Part shown: one piece after another, positions 17,322 through 26,440 of the stretch
How positions within the stretch are numbered: position 1 is the first letter of the stretch
How the letters are laid out: every line of letters starts with the position of its first letter
DNA from: Candidatus Woesearchaeota archaeon
Lineage (GTDB): Archaea > Nanobdellota > Nanobdellia > Woesearchaeales > JABGUJ01
Direction: 5' to 3'
NCBI GenBank assembly: GCA_018646625.1
Contig: JABGUJ010000001.1
Coordinates: 69,534-133,533 of the forward strand
DNA: 64,000 nucleotides
The notes under the pieces: generated by a model
What the model was told of the DNA's origin: nothing
What the model saw: only the letters and a program-made list of their open reading frames with translations
Databases searched by the model: none
Program-made: the position numbers and the translations under genes

Positions 17322-17966
17322 ATGGCAACACCGTTAGATATGGGAATACTTCAACACGTGAAGATAGTGTTTCCCCTGCTAATGGTTTTTATTGTTGTTT
17401 TTGCAGGTTTAGAAAAAACTAAAGTTCTAGGTGAAGCTAACAGATCACTTAACGCAGTTCTATCTGTTTGTGTTTCAGCATTATTACTTTTATCTCCAAA
17501 CATGCTTAAGGTGTTAACAGTAGTCACTCCGTGGTTTGTTTTTGCAATCATTGCAATAACATTCTTCATAGTAATCTTCCTGTTCGCAGGTTATACCATG
17601 GATGAACTCACTGCCGACATGACAGGTGAATGGGGCTTTGCTCAATGGTTTCTACTCGTAGTTTTCATCATATTCATAATAGGAGGTTTGTCAACAGTAT
17701 ATGGACAAACTATGCTTCCATGGTCTGGAGATGAAAACGTCGCACCCGGTGGACAATACGGAGAATTTATTGACGAGAACGGAACAAGATCTATTGCTCC
17801 AATGGACAGAGTACGAGCAGACCAAGCTAAAGGAGACTACTCAACAAACACGGGAGACTTCCAATCTAATGTTGGTAAAATTGTATTCCACCCAAAGATC
17901 CTTGGCGCAGTTCTAATTTTAATTATATTCTCATTCGCAATAAGAATGCTAGCTTCTTCAGAATAA
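17322..17966 (+). CDS. Membrane protein, paralogue 3 of three
   Basis: This 214-residue protein begins MATPLDMGILQHVKIVFPLL and continues with the shared motif FAGLEKTKVLG. It differs from its two paralogues in having a polar loop of about 60 residues (roughly 130-190, with PWSGDENVAPGGQYGEFIDE) between the third and last membrane spans, probably an exposed domain. A T-rich run separates it from paralogue 2, and no ribosome-binding site is visible, so it may be read from a separate leaderless message or coupled. It converges with the minus-strand coiled-coil gene. Confidence 0.82.
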   Translation: MATPLDMGILQHVKIVFPLLMVFIVVFAGLEKTKVLGEANRSLNAVLSVCVSALLLLSPNMLKVLTVVTPWFVFAIIAITFFIVIFLFAGYTMDELTADMTGEWGFAQWFLLVVFIIFIIGGLSTVYGQTMLPWSGDENVAPGGQYGEFIDENGTRSIAPMDRVRADQAKGDYSTNTGDFQSNVGKIVFHPKILGAVLILIIFSFAIRMLASSE

Positions 17967-17999
17967 AACAAATAGAACAAGTAAAAAAGAAAATAATAA

Positions 18000-18722
18000 T
18001 TATGGTTTCTTAAGCGTAGCTTTCTGTCGAGCCAATCTAAGCTCTTTAGTGATATCAGAAAGTTCGTTAACGTTCTCAACAAAACCAGGCAACATCTTCG
18101 AAAAAACCTTTTCCATCGCCTTAACATCAGTACCTACTGTTTCGATAGTCTTGTTATACTCGCCAACTTTCTCAAGCAAAGCAGAATGTAATTTGTCAAA
18201 GTCTCCTTTCATAAGAGTAAACTTTTCTTCCAAAGCAATCATTCTTTGCTCAGTTTTTTCTTTCCAATCTACAATTCTTTTAACATTAGCTATAAGATCT
18301 TGCCATTTCTCATCAATAATCGACTCAGCCATCTCTTCCGTTCTAACATCTTGAGAATAAGGATCAGAAAACGCCGCAGTACCACCATACTGAGTACCAT
18401 ACGCATACCCTTGATCAGGATATTGTTGCTGTCCACCAGGCGGAGGAGGCGGAGGAACATTTGCTGGAGGAATTGGATTATCTACCATTTTATCACCTTT
18501 TTCTAGAGGAATCGGTTGAACCCCTCTTTTAACATCAACTTGATTCAAAGCATCATAAATTTCATGAACTTTAAATCCGTCTCTTTGCAAAGCTTGAACA
18601 ATTTGATTGTTCGAATAGCCTTGAGATCTGAAGTGCATTACTTGCGAAGTCGGAAGTCCTTGTGGTTCAACCGCTTTAGTTGCATCATCGGGCCTCTCAA
18701 AAGCATCTTTAACCACTACCAT
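18000..18722 (-). CDS. Coiled-coil protein with UBA-like helices and Pro-rich linker
   Basis: This protein of about 240 residues has three parts. Residues 27-65 form a short helical unit (HFRSQGYSNNQIVQALQRDG) like one seen at the C-terminus of the protein at 27019-28035. Then follows a Pro/Gly/Gln/Tyr-rich linker (VPPPPPPGGQQQYPDQ). The last 120 residues are a long heptad-rich helix (ENVNELSDITKELRLARQ at its end). I use the ATG at 18722; a TTG at 18764 in frame is less likely. It lacks membrane spans. Its place, flanked by the membrane paralogues and the HerA-like ATPase, suggests a scaffold or adaptor role. Confidence 0.75.
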   Translation of the reverse strand: MVVVKDAFERPDDATKAVEPQGLPTSQVMHFRSQGYSNNQIVQALQRDGFKVHEIYDALNQVDVKRGVQPIPLEKGDKMVDNPIPPANVPPPPPPGGQQQYPDQGYAYGTQYGGTAAFSDPYSQDVRTEEMAESIIDEKWQDLIANVKRIVDWKEKTEQRMIALEEKFTLMKGDFDKLHSALLEKVGEYNKTIETVGTDVKAMEKVFSKMLPGFVENVNELSDITKELRLARQKATLKKP

Positions 18723-18872
18723 CTTACTACCAAACTTAACACAATTTTTGAGCCAAGAGCTCAAAACCTATAATTCAAATAGCTACAGTGTTAATAAAGC
18801 TTTCTGATAAAAGAAGATTATCCGATAAGTATAAATATCATATAAACCGAATATAAACACAAAGAGAGGTGA

Positions 18873-20204
18873 ATGCGTTCTATGGTTTTGCCAGATAAGC
18901 AGAACATTGTAATTGGTAGAAGCAAAGAAGATACTGCCAAGTACGGAACTAAAGGCACCGTTCTTCTAGGTAAACACTATATCGAAATGGACGATAAGTA
19001 TGTCATACATGATGACGTATTTCTAGATGTTTCAGGAGCACACGTGGTATTTGTGTGCGGTAAAAGAGGTGGAGGTAAATCCTATACAATGGGAGTTATC
19101 GCTGAAGGATTCTCACTACTCGAACCAGAAATTAAAGACAATCTTGCAATTATCATGCTAGATACTATGGGCATTTATTGGTCTATGAGTCATCCAAATA
19201 AAAAAGAAAAAGATCTTCTCGAACCATACGGAATAGAGCCAAGAGGAATTAAAGTTCGAATATTCACACCCGAAAAATTCTACTACGAATACAAAAAGAA
19301 AGGAATACCCACAGACGACCCATTTACATTAGATCCTTCAACATTAAACGCAGATGATTGGTGCGCAGCATTCCACTTAGAAAAATACTCTCCAGAGGGG
19401 CTATTAATTTCAAAAATAACTACAGAGCTTCATGAAAAAGTAAAAAAATTCACTCTCGATGATTTAACAAAAGCAGTCAAAGAAGATAAAGAAACAGATA
19501 GAGAAACACAATCCGCAGTCGTTTCCATGTTTGAAACAGCAAAGGGGTGGGGAGTATTCTCTGATCACGCCACACCTTTAGAAGAACTTGCAAAAGGCGG
19601 ACAAATTACTGTACTAGATGTTAGTTGCTATGCCACCATGCCTGGAGGCTGGGACGTAAAAGCATTAGTTATTGGAATCGTCGCACAACATCTCTTCGTA
19701 CACAGAATGAAGATAAGAAAAGACGAAGAGTTCGACGACATTAAATATCGAGAACAATACTTTGCCAACGCAAGCGGCGTATCATTAAAGAAAAAAATGC
19801 CATTAGTTTGGTTAGTTATAGATGAAGCTCACGAATTTCTTCCAAAAGATGGAATTGTGGCATCCACTCAACCATTAGTAACAATAATGAGAGAAGGACG
19901 TCAACCAGGTATTTGTTTAATTATGGCAAGTCAACAGCCAGGAAAGATCCATACAGATGTTATGACTCAAAGCGACACAGTCATCGCGCACAGAATCACT
20001 GCAAGAATGGATGTTGAAGCTTTAAGTTTACTTGCACAAAGTTATATGAAAGAAGGATTATCAAGAGCAATGAATTTCTTACCAAGAGTTAAAGGCGCAG
20101 CAGTAGTTTTCGACGACGCTAATGAAAAGTTATATCAGATAAGAGTACGACCAAGATTCACATGGCACGGCGGAAGTTCACCTAGCGCATTAACTGATGA
20201 TTAA
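18873..20204 (+). CDS. HerA/VirB4-like P-loop ATPase
   Basis: This 443-residue ATPase has Walker A GKRGGGKS at residues 63-70 and Walker B LVWLVIDEAHEFLP (Asp-Glu near 317), followed by MREGRQPGICLIMASQQPGK, typical of HerA/DUF87 proteins that form hexamers and pump DNA or protein. No nuclease partner such as NurA lies nearby, so a role in the membrane machine is likelier than DNA-end resection, but that is inference. A GAGAGGTGA site lies just before the ATG at 18873; the ATG three codons on has better spacing and could be the true start. Confidence 0.87.
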   Translation: MRSMVLPDKQNIVIGRSKEDTAKYGTKGTVLLGKHYIEMDDKYVIHDDVFLDVSGAHVVFVCGKRGGGKSYTMGVIAEGFSLLEPEIKDNLAIIMLDTMGIYWSMSHPNKKEKDLLEPYGIEPRGIKVRIFTPEKFYYEYKKKGIPTDDPFTLDPSTLNADDWCAAFHLEKYSPEGLLISKITTELHEKVKKFTLDDLTKAVKEDKETDRETQSAVVSMFETAKGWGVFSDHATPLEELAKGGQITVLDVSCYATMPGGWDVKALVIGIVAQHLFVHRMKIRKDEEFDDIKYREQYFANASGVSLKKKMPLVWLVIDEAHEFLPKDGIVASTQPLVTIMREGRQPGICLIMASQQPGKIHTDVMTQSDTVIAHRITARMDVEALSLLAQSYMKEGLSRAMNFLPRVKGAAVVFDDANEKLYQIRVRPRFTWHGGSSPSALTDD

Positions 20205-20807
20205 TTAAGCATTACTAGAAGAACGTTCACGAAGAATTTTTCTAACAGTTCTCTCAACTTGTTCATCAATATATTTCTCTTCTTGAATCTTAAGATTTAA
20301 AGAAATCATTTGCTCTTCAACTTGCTGTTTAATCATTCTAGAAACTTCATCTCTGGAAACATACTTGATTGGCTCCCACATTTGAACATATCTTTCAAGA
20401 ACTTTAACATCTTGCGCCTTAGCACACGTTTGAAGATCTTTAATTATCAATTTAATATCAGATTTTATAGATTCAACTTCTTTCCAAACATCCTTAACTT
20501 GCTCTATAGAGGCCTTCATCTCATCACGAAGTTTCTTAGAAGAAGCAAGCATGTTACTATCAGTCACATTAAGCCGTTCACGAGCACTAACTTGCCGTTC
20601 CTCAATAATCCTAAGTCGACGACTCAAATTAGCAACATTTGTATTAATATCATTAAAATTTGGTTGAACAGCAGGAGTCGCGGGTTTATTTCCAAACAAA
20701 CCACCTCCCGCAGGTTTTGGTTTCTCTTCAGGTTTACCAGCTTTTCCACCGCCACCTAAGAAACCTAGAAATCCAGAATCTTTCTTCTCGTTAGGAGCAT
20801 CCGCCAT
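20205..20807 (-). CDS. Coiled-coil protein with Gly-rich N-terminus
   Basis: This protein of about 200 residues starts MADAPNEKKDSGFLGFLGGG. A Gly/Pro/Lys-rich stretch to about residue 50 is followed by a helix of about 150 residues with heptads (IRRLRI-type, then SIEQVKDVWKEVESIKSDIK). The ATG at 20807 is preceded by GGTGAT at good spacing; an upstream GTG at 20819 lies within that site. It resembles the coiled-coil gene at 18000-18722 in layout (flexible N-terminus, long C-terminal helix) and in position, convergent with the ATPase before it. Confidence 0.77.
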   Translation of the reverse strand: MADAPNEKKDSGFLGFLGGGGKAGKPEEKPKPAGGGLFGNKPATPAVQPNFNDINTNVANLSRRLRIIEERQVSARERLNVTDSNMLASSKKLRDEMKASIEQVKDVWKEVESIKSDIKLIIKDLQTCAKAQDVKVLERYVQMWEPIKYVSRDEVSRMIKQQVEEQMISLNLKIQEEKYIDEQVERTVRKILRERSSSNA

Positions 20808-20923
20808 GTTACTTATCACCTTAGACTAGCAAAAGACGCACTCTCGTGCAGATTTGCATGCCATTATTAGAGATACACATCAGTAAACTATATAAATACA
20901 GCTCATTTAATTTGGACTGAAAT

Positions 20924-20935
20924 AGTCCTAGGACT
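20924..20935. promoter_or_regulatory. Perfect 12-bp palindrome upstream of secretion ATPase
   Basis: AGTCCTAGGACT lies directly before an AATATAAAG TATA-like box at 20936-20944, a typical position for an archaeal activator or repressor. GGACT at 20914-20918 adds a third half-site. The hairpin GTCTAGG/CCTAGAC at 10674-10691 has a related core. Confidence 0.5.
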
Positions 20936-21025
20936 AATATAAAGGTTATGTTAGTATTTTTGAGTAAATAACAACAAAAATACAAACGACTAAAACAATA
21001 ATTACGTGAAAAAAGGGGTGTTTGC

Positions 21026-23335
21026 TTGCTCTTTGAAAAATCTAAAGAGGCTTTCAGTTACGAGTTAGTAAGAGAAGGCGATGATCGGATAGTAAAGATA
21101 AATTGCGATAGATATTCTAGAGCACCTAGTATCGAAGATGATTCTATCACCATGGCGAAAGCCGTAGAAATACTCACAGAAAATAAAGATGCAACTAAAG
21201 TAGTATTTCACCAAAAAAGAGATTATGAATACGATTACGATCAAACAGTTCTTCTAAAAGAGATTGGACAACTCAACAATCAGTTAGTAAAAGAAAAACA
21301 CAGATTCAGCTACAACGCATTACAATACCAAGGAGCATATGCAAAAAACGCGGAACAAAGATTCAATGAAATCCAAACAATTATTTACCATCTTTTGAAA
21401 AGCGATCCAGTTGGCGCATACGTCGAACTAAGAAGAATATTACGACACCAAAGACTTATTCTTATGAAAATTGCCGACACAAGGGCAATACCATATCAAG
21501 AAAACTTTGTGCAAATAGTTACAGAGCTAATAAAAAGATTAGAAGCCACAAAATTAATCATTCTTGCAAAACCAATGATCAGCGGCATGCGAATTGGTAA
21601 TCGAGATATATACAGAAATATCTTCAAACCAACAATAAAACCAGATTTTATGAACACAAAGTTAATGTCAACATACCCTGAAGATGGTGAAGAAATAGAA
21701 AGTTACAAAGTTGGAGAAACAGAAGTTACAGTATTCAAGCTTCCTTCAGATGTTAGAACTCTTTACCACATCAATCCCCCAGAGTTTAGACTTGACGAGG
21801 AGCAATACGAAATTCTGGATTTAGCTCGAAGAATTCTTGCAGAACACAAACCCACAAAAGAAGAATTTGTTAATCCTGAAAGAATGCGAAGAGTTTTCTT
21901 CAACGTAGGAAGAGATCTTTGCGAAGAACTTGCCAACTATAGAAATGTTAGAATGAGTGAAGAAGATTTAAATCTTATAACTAGAATTCTTATCAGATAC
22001 ACAATAGGATTTGGACTCATAGAAGTTTTGATGGAAGACGACGATATTCAAGACATATCTGTAAACAGCCCATATGGAACTACTCCAATATTCATAGTTC
22101 ATGGCAAACATGATGATTGTATCACAAATATCATTCCAACAAGAACTGAAGCGGAATCTTGGGCAACAAAGTTAAGAATGATCTCCGGAAGACCATTAGA
22201 TGAAGCAAACCCTATTCTCGACACAGAATTAGAACTTCCTGGCGCAAGCATAAGAACGTCCGTAATCACAGAACCTCTAGATCCAACAGGCTTAGCATTT
22301 TCATTCAGAAGACACAGAGCAAAACCATGGACTTTGCCTTTATTCATAAAAAACAAAATGATCTCACCTCTCGGTGCAGGTTTACTTAGTTTTCTAATCG
22401 ACGGTACAAGAACGTTTTTCGTATGCGGTACACGAAGTTCTGGTAAGTCCTCGTTTTTAGGAGGCATGTTAATAGAAATCATGAGAAGATACAGAATAAT
22501 CACTATTGAAGATACTATGGAACTTCCATTCACTCAAATGAAAGATTTAGGATTTAATATTGTAGCAATGAAAGTTGCATCTGCACTCTCAGAAGGTTCA
22601 GGAGAATTTACCGCCACTCAAGGTATTAGAAGTACATTAAGACTTGGAGACTCGTCATTGATTGTAGGCGAAGTACGGAGTAAAGAAGCAGTCGCATTAT
22701 TTGAAGGAATGAGAGTTAGTGCAGGCGCAAATGTTGCAGGTGGTACGTTTCACTCAGACTCACCCTACGGTGTGTTTGACAGAGTTGTAAATGCAATTGG
22801 AATCCCCGCAACCTCATTCAAAGCACTAGATTTAGTTATTATCGCAAATCCAATTAAATCCGCAGACGGTCTTCATAAATTCCGAAGAGTCACTCAAATA
22901 ACTGAAGTTAGAAAAGATTGGATAAAAGATCCTATGATGGAAGGCGGATTCCAAGATTTAATGAAGTATGATGCAAAAACCGATATGCTTCAACCAAGTG
23001 GTGCATTAATAGATGGCGATTCTGAAGTTATCAAAAGCATTGCAGCCAACATACCTGATTTTGTTGGGAACTGGGATGCCGTTTGGGAAAACATCGAATT
23101 AAGAGGAAAATTCAAACAAGCCATTGTAGAATATGCAGATAAAAGTGAAGATAAAGACGCACTAGAAGCACCATTTGTAATAAAATGTAACGATGCATTT
23201 CATTTAGCTACGGAAAAAGTTAAGAACAAAGTTGGAAAATTAGATTCTAAAGAAATATACAAAGAATGGGAAAGTTGGTTCACATTAGAAATAAAACGAA
23301 GACAAATGGAGATTCGCCAGAAGCTCGAAAAATAA
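21026..23335 (+). CDS. Type II/IV secretion ATPase (FlaI/TadA-like)
   Basis: This 769-residue protein has a C-terminal core of the PilT/VirB11/FlaI secretion ATPase family: Walker A GTRSSGKSS near residue 470, an Asp-box region ITIEDTMELPF, Walker B SLIVGEVRSKEAVALFEGMR and a His-box GGTFHSDSPYG. The first 240 residues are an extra N-terminal domain, making it longer than most FlaI proteins. A second extension of about 120 residues follows the core. Such ATPases power pilus, archaellum or secretion machines. The start is a TTG preceded by GGGGTG at 5 bases; no other start fits in frame. The next gene follows at 1 base. Confidence 0.88.
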   Translation: MLFEKSKEAFSYELVREGDDRIVKINCDRYSRAPSIEDDSITMAKAVEILTENKDATKVVFHQKRDYEYDYDQTVLLKEIGQLNNQLVKEKHRFSYNALQYQGAYAKNAEQRFNEIQTIIYHLLKSDPVGAYVELRRILRHQRLILMKIADTRAIPYQENFVQIVTELIKRLEATKLIILAKPMISGMRIGNRDIYRNIFKPTIKPDFMNTKLMSTYPEDGEEIESYKVGETEVTVFKLPSDVRTLYHINPPEFRLDEEQYEILDLARRILAEHKPTKEEFVNPERMRRVFFNVGRDLCEELANYRNVRMSEEDLNLITRILIRYTIGFGLIEVLMEDDDIQDISVNSPYGTTPIFIVHGKHDDCITNIIPTRTEAESWATKLRMISGRPLDEANPILDTELELPGASIRTSVITEPLDPTGLAFSFRRHRAKPWTLPLFIKNKMISPLGAGLLSFLIDGTRTFFVCGTRSSGKSSFLGGMLIEIMRRYRIITIEDTMELPFTQMKDLGFNIVAMKVASALSEGSGEFTATQGIRSTLRLGDSSLIVGEVRSKEAVALFEGMRVSAGANVAGGTFHSDSPYGVFDRVVNAIGIPATSFKALDLVIIANPIKSADGLHKFRRVTQITEVRKDWIKDPMMEGGFQDLMKYDAKTDMLQPSGALIDGDSEVIKSIAANIPDFVGNWDAVWENIELRGKFKQAIVEYADKSEDKDALEAPFVIKCNDAFHLATEKVKNKVGKLDSKEIYKEWESWFTLEIKRRQMEIRQKLEK

Positions 23336-23336
23336 A

Positions 23337-25556
23337 ATGGCCGGTATCGATGAAAATGAGCTCAAAAACCTTCTTGCTAAATATAAAAACGAAATAGAGA
23401 ATCAAACTCAGGAAGACGTTAAAGAAAACCCAGAAGTCAGAGAAGTATCCACAAGAGAATATACAGAGTTCAAGAATGAATACATTCCAAAGCATTTAAG
23501 CTGGTACGAGAAAGCATGTAACAAAACAGAAAAGATTATACAAATACATCCTGACGCTAAAAAACTTGCAAAACTTAAAATTTCTATTGAAGCATCTCAT
23601 CTAGACGTAACTCCAGTAGGGGTTGCAAGTTTTGGTTTAATGGCCCCACTAGCCGTCGCAGGTATTGGTGCAATAGTCAGTCTACTGCTATTAGATTCAT
23701 TATTCTTTGCAATGGTATTCTTAATACTGGGTGCCAGCCTTATAGGTCCACTTAACGGTGCACCGCACTTCATTGCCACTTCTTGGCGTATGAAAGCAAG
23801 TAACCAAATGGTTCTTTGCGTTTTTTACATTGTAACATTTATGCGTCACACATCTAACTTAGAAGGCGCAATAAGATTTGCATCAGATCACCTTAGTCCT
23901 CCATTATCTCTAGATCTTAGAAGAGTTATCTGGAATGTTGAAACAGAAAAATGTGAGTCCATAAAAGAATCTCTGGATGCATACTTAGAAAGTTGGAAAG
24001 ACTACAACATGGAATTTGTTGAAGCTTTACACTTAATAGAATCATCATTATTTGAAACATCAGAACAACGAAGAGTAGCATTACTAGAAAAATCACTCGA
24101 CGTCATTCTTTCTGAAACATATGAGAAAATGTTGCATTATGCTCACAGCCTAAAAGGACCTCTAACCATGCTTAACATGCTTGGTGTCGTTCTGCCAGTT
24201 ATGGGATTAGTAATCTTACCGCTTTTGGTAAGTTTTATGGAAGGAGTAGCCTGGTATCACATTGCAACACTTTATGATTTCTTCCTACCATTAGGTGTGT
24301 TCTATCTAGGTAGAAAAATTCTACAATCTAGACCATCAGGATACGGAGACACAGACATTTCCAACAACCCCGATGTTAAAAAATACAAAAACATTGTTAT
24401 GAAATTTGGAAAAACGGAGTACTTAGTACCTCCACTATATCTTTCAATATTCATTGGCGCAACTTTGATTTTTCTTGGCCTGACGCCATTAATAATTCAT
24501 GTACTAACTGCCACCGACACACCACCATTTGGATGGGATGTAGGCATAGGTAAAGAAAATGACGGAGATTATCCATTCTGGTTAATAGAATACAAAGAAA
24601 GCTTAAAACAAGTAGATGCTGACGGAAATCCTATAATCCACGGCCCTTTTGGAATTGGTGCCTCACTTATTAGTGTACTCATACCGTTAGGTTTGGGCAT
24701 TAGCATAGGATTCTATAATAAATTTCGAACTCAAAACATCATAAAAATACGAAGCGCCGCAAAACAGCTAGAAAGAGAATTCTCGGCAGCATTATTCCAA
24801 CTAGGAAACAGATTAGGTGACGGATTACCTGCAGAAATTGCCTTCCAAAGAGTAGCGGAAACCATGAAAGACAGCACATCAGGAAGATTCTTCAAACTAG
24901 TATCATCTAACATTGCAAGATTAGGAATGAGTGTTGAACAATCCATCTTTGATCCAGAACATGGCGCACTAATACACTTCCCTTCCAATATGATTGAGAG
25001 TTCTATGAAAGTATTAACCGAGTCTTCTAAGAAAGGACCATTAATTGCAGCTGAAGCGCTAATCAACGTTTCAAGATACATTAAAGAGATGCATAAAGTT
25101 GACGAAAGACTAAAAGACTTAATGGCAGACATTGTTGGAAGCATGAATTCTCAGATTAAGTTTTTGACTCCAGCAATTTCAGGAATTGTTATAGGAATTA
25201 CTGCCATGGTTACCACAATCATCGGTAAGTTAGGTAAAAATATTAAAGCAATCCAAGCCAAAACAATCGAAGCGGGATCTTCTGCCGCAGGTGCCGACGG
25301 CCTTGCAGGATTATTTGGAGACGGTATGCCAACATTCCACTTCCAAGTCATAGTAGGTTTATACGTTATATTGCTAGTACTTATTCTAACTACTATTGTT
25401 AACGGTATTGAGAATGGTTCTGATTCATTAAATGAAAAATATTTGATCGGAGTAAATCTAATCGGGGCCAGCATAAAATATTCTATAATATCCATATGTG
25501 TAATGGCGCTCTTCCAAATAATAGCTGGAGCAATACTACTAAAAACAACAATGTAA
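23337..25556 (+). CDS. Secretion-system F-type membrane protein, double length
   Basis: This 739-residue protein has about nine membrane spans and resembles the GspF/TadC/FlaJ platform proteins, which pair with the ATPase encoded just upstream. Two cytoplasmic regions with GspF-type helices are visible: one at about 150-270 (FVEALHLIESSLFETSEQRR) and one at about 470-600 (FSAALFQLGNRLGDGLPAEI). This arrangement, two F domains in one chain, is a known archaeal platform design (TadC-like/FlaJ). The frame starts one base after the ATPase stop, so the two genes are coupled. No prepilin or prepilin peptidase gene is visible nearby. Confidence 0.87.
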   Translation: MAGIDENELKNLLAKYKNEIENQTQEDVKENPEVREVSTREYTEFKNEYIPKHLSWYEKACNKTEKIIQIHPDAKKLAKLKISIEASHLDVTPVGVASFGLMAPLAVAGIGAIVSLLLLDSLFFAMVFLILGASLIGPLNGAPHFIATSWRMKASNQMVLCVFYIVTFMRHTSNLEGAIRFASDHLSPPLSLDLRRVIWNVETEKCESIKESLDAYLESWKDYNMEFVEALHLIESSLFETSEQRRVALLEKSLDVILSETYEKMLHYAHSLKGPLTMLNMLGVVLPVMGLVILPLLVSFMEGVAWYHIATLYDFFLPLGVFYLGRKILQSRPSGYGDTDISNNPDVKKYKNIVMKFGKTEYLVPPLYLSIFIGATLIFLGLTPLIIHVLTATDTPPFGWDVGIGKENDGDYPFWLIEYKESLKQVDADGNPIIHGPFGIGASLISVLIPLGLGISIGFYNKFRTQNIIKIRSAAKQLEREFSAALFQLGNRLGDGLPAEIAFQRVAETMKDSTSGRFFKLVSSNIARLGMSVEQSIFDPEHGALIHFPSNMIESSMKVLTESSKKGPLIAAEALINVSRYIKEMHKVDERLKDLMADIVGSMNSQIKFLTPAISGIVIGITAMVTTIIGKLGKNIKAIQAKTIEAGSSAAGADGLAGLFGDGMPTFHFQVIVGLYVILLVLILTTIVNGIENGSDSLNEKYLIGVNLIGASIKYSIISICVMALFQIIAGAILLKTTM

Positions 25557-25564
25557 GAATCTAA

Positions 25565-25954
25565 CTACATTTTACCATAACAACTCAAACAGATGTAAGA
25601 ATCGCCTTCCCACTTAACCCCATTTATCTTATTGGTAGTTGTATGACACTTTTCACATTCAAATAAATGAGGGTCTTTAGAAAATTTAAATTCCTTTACA
25701 GAAACAGTTTTCTCAGAAAAATCTCCCAATGTAGTTGGAGCAGAATCAACAGCATCTTTCCTTAAAAGATATTTACACAATTCACCTTTATGAGCAAAAT
25801 GCCATACCTTTTGTTCACCCATCTTAGGTGTAACTTCAGCATCACAATGCGGACAAAAGAATTTTGAGTTTCGAGCTTCAGTTTTATCCAACTTATCGAT
25901 GTTGTATCTCACACCTGCAGAATCCACTGCACAGAACAGCTCTCTTGTCTTCAT
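25565..25954 (-). CDS. CoiA-like zinc-finger protein
   Basis: This protein of about 129 residues (start MKTRELFCAVDSAG) has two zinc-binding parts. The first, FFCPHCDAEVTPKMGEQK then VWHFAHKGELC, resembles the N-terminal zinc module of CoiA competence-like nucleases. The second, a C-terminal CEKCHTTTN...YICLSCYGKM ribbon, has two CxxC pairs. No nuclease domain of CoiA follows, so nuclease function is not supported. I prefer the ATG at 25954, since a TTATATAG box at about 25977-25985 predicts a leaderless transcript starting there; the longer frame to 25999 runs through that box. Confidence 0.7.
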   Translation of the reverse strand: MKTRELFCAVDSAGVRYNIDKLDKTEARNSKFFCPHCDAEVTPKMGEQKVWHFAHKGELCKYLLRKDAVDSAPTTLGDFSEKTVSVKEFKFSKDPHLFECEKCHTTTNKINGVKWEGDSYICLSCYGKM

Positions 25955-26030
25955 AGATAGGAAACAACCATCTAGATTTATATAGTTTTCCAGCCTCATT
26001 AGCTACAAATCCAAAAAGGAGGGATGAAAT

Positions 26031-26399
26031 ATGACACCAATAGAAATTCTAGCATTAATTGTTGCCGTAATAACACTAATTAAAATGGTATTTTTCTTAA
26101 TAAAGCCTGACAGCTTGCTAAAAACTGCAGAGTCTATATTCAAATGCAAAGCGCTACCGTTTCTGTATCTAATTGCAGCAATAATCATAGGATACTTTGT
26201 ATTTATGGAACTAACAATCGTACAAGTATTTGCAGCAATGTTCTTTCTGATTCCATTAATAGGAATGGGACTTGCTTCATTCCCAAAACAAACTCTTGCG
26301 CTTAGCAAAGAAGTTGTAAAACATAGAGAAAAGATTTGGTACGCATTTATTATCTGGACAGGATTAGCAATCTGGACACTTGTAGTTCTATTCGCATAG
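26031..26399 (+). CDS. Small four-span membrane protein
   Basis: This 122-residue protein consists of about four hydrophobic helices, with a short cytoplasmic or external loop around residue 28 (KPDSLLKTAESIF) and another around 97 (KEVVKHREK). I do not recognise the family. AGGAGGGATG lies about 6 bases before the ATG, a very strong ribosome-binding site. It is followed by a T-rich terminator-like run. Confidence 0.75.
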   Translation: MTPIEILALIVAVITLIKMVFFLIKPDSLLKTAESIFKCKALPFLYLIAAIIIGYFVFMELTIVQVFAAMFFLIPLIGMGLASFPKQTLALSKEVVKHREKIWYAFIIWTGLAIWTLVVLFA

Positions 26400-26404
26400 A
26401 GCTA

Positions 26405-26429
26405 TCTTTTTCTTTTTTATTTTATTATT
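26405..26429 (+). terminator. T-rich terminator after membrane gene
   Basis: A run of thymines (CTTTTTCTTTTTTATTTTATT) follows the stop at 26399 by about six bases. Archaeal transcription often ends at such T-rich stretches. It lies between the plus-strand membrane gene and the minus-strand tRNA. Confidence 0.55.
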
Positions 26430-26440
26430 AAGAAAAAAAG

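Noticed and set aside
20310-20759. Plus-strand ORF of 149 codons opposite the coiled-coil gene
   Set aside because: Composition is the Asn/Ile/Phe/Arg-rich mirror of a coiled-coil gene, and there is no promoter or ribosome-binding site.
24731-25144. Minus-strand ORF of 137 codons opposite the platform-protein gene
   Set aside because: Antisense to a conserved membrane protein with low-complexity Ser/Leu content; no signals upstream.
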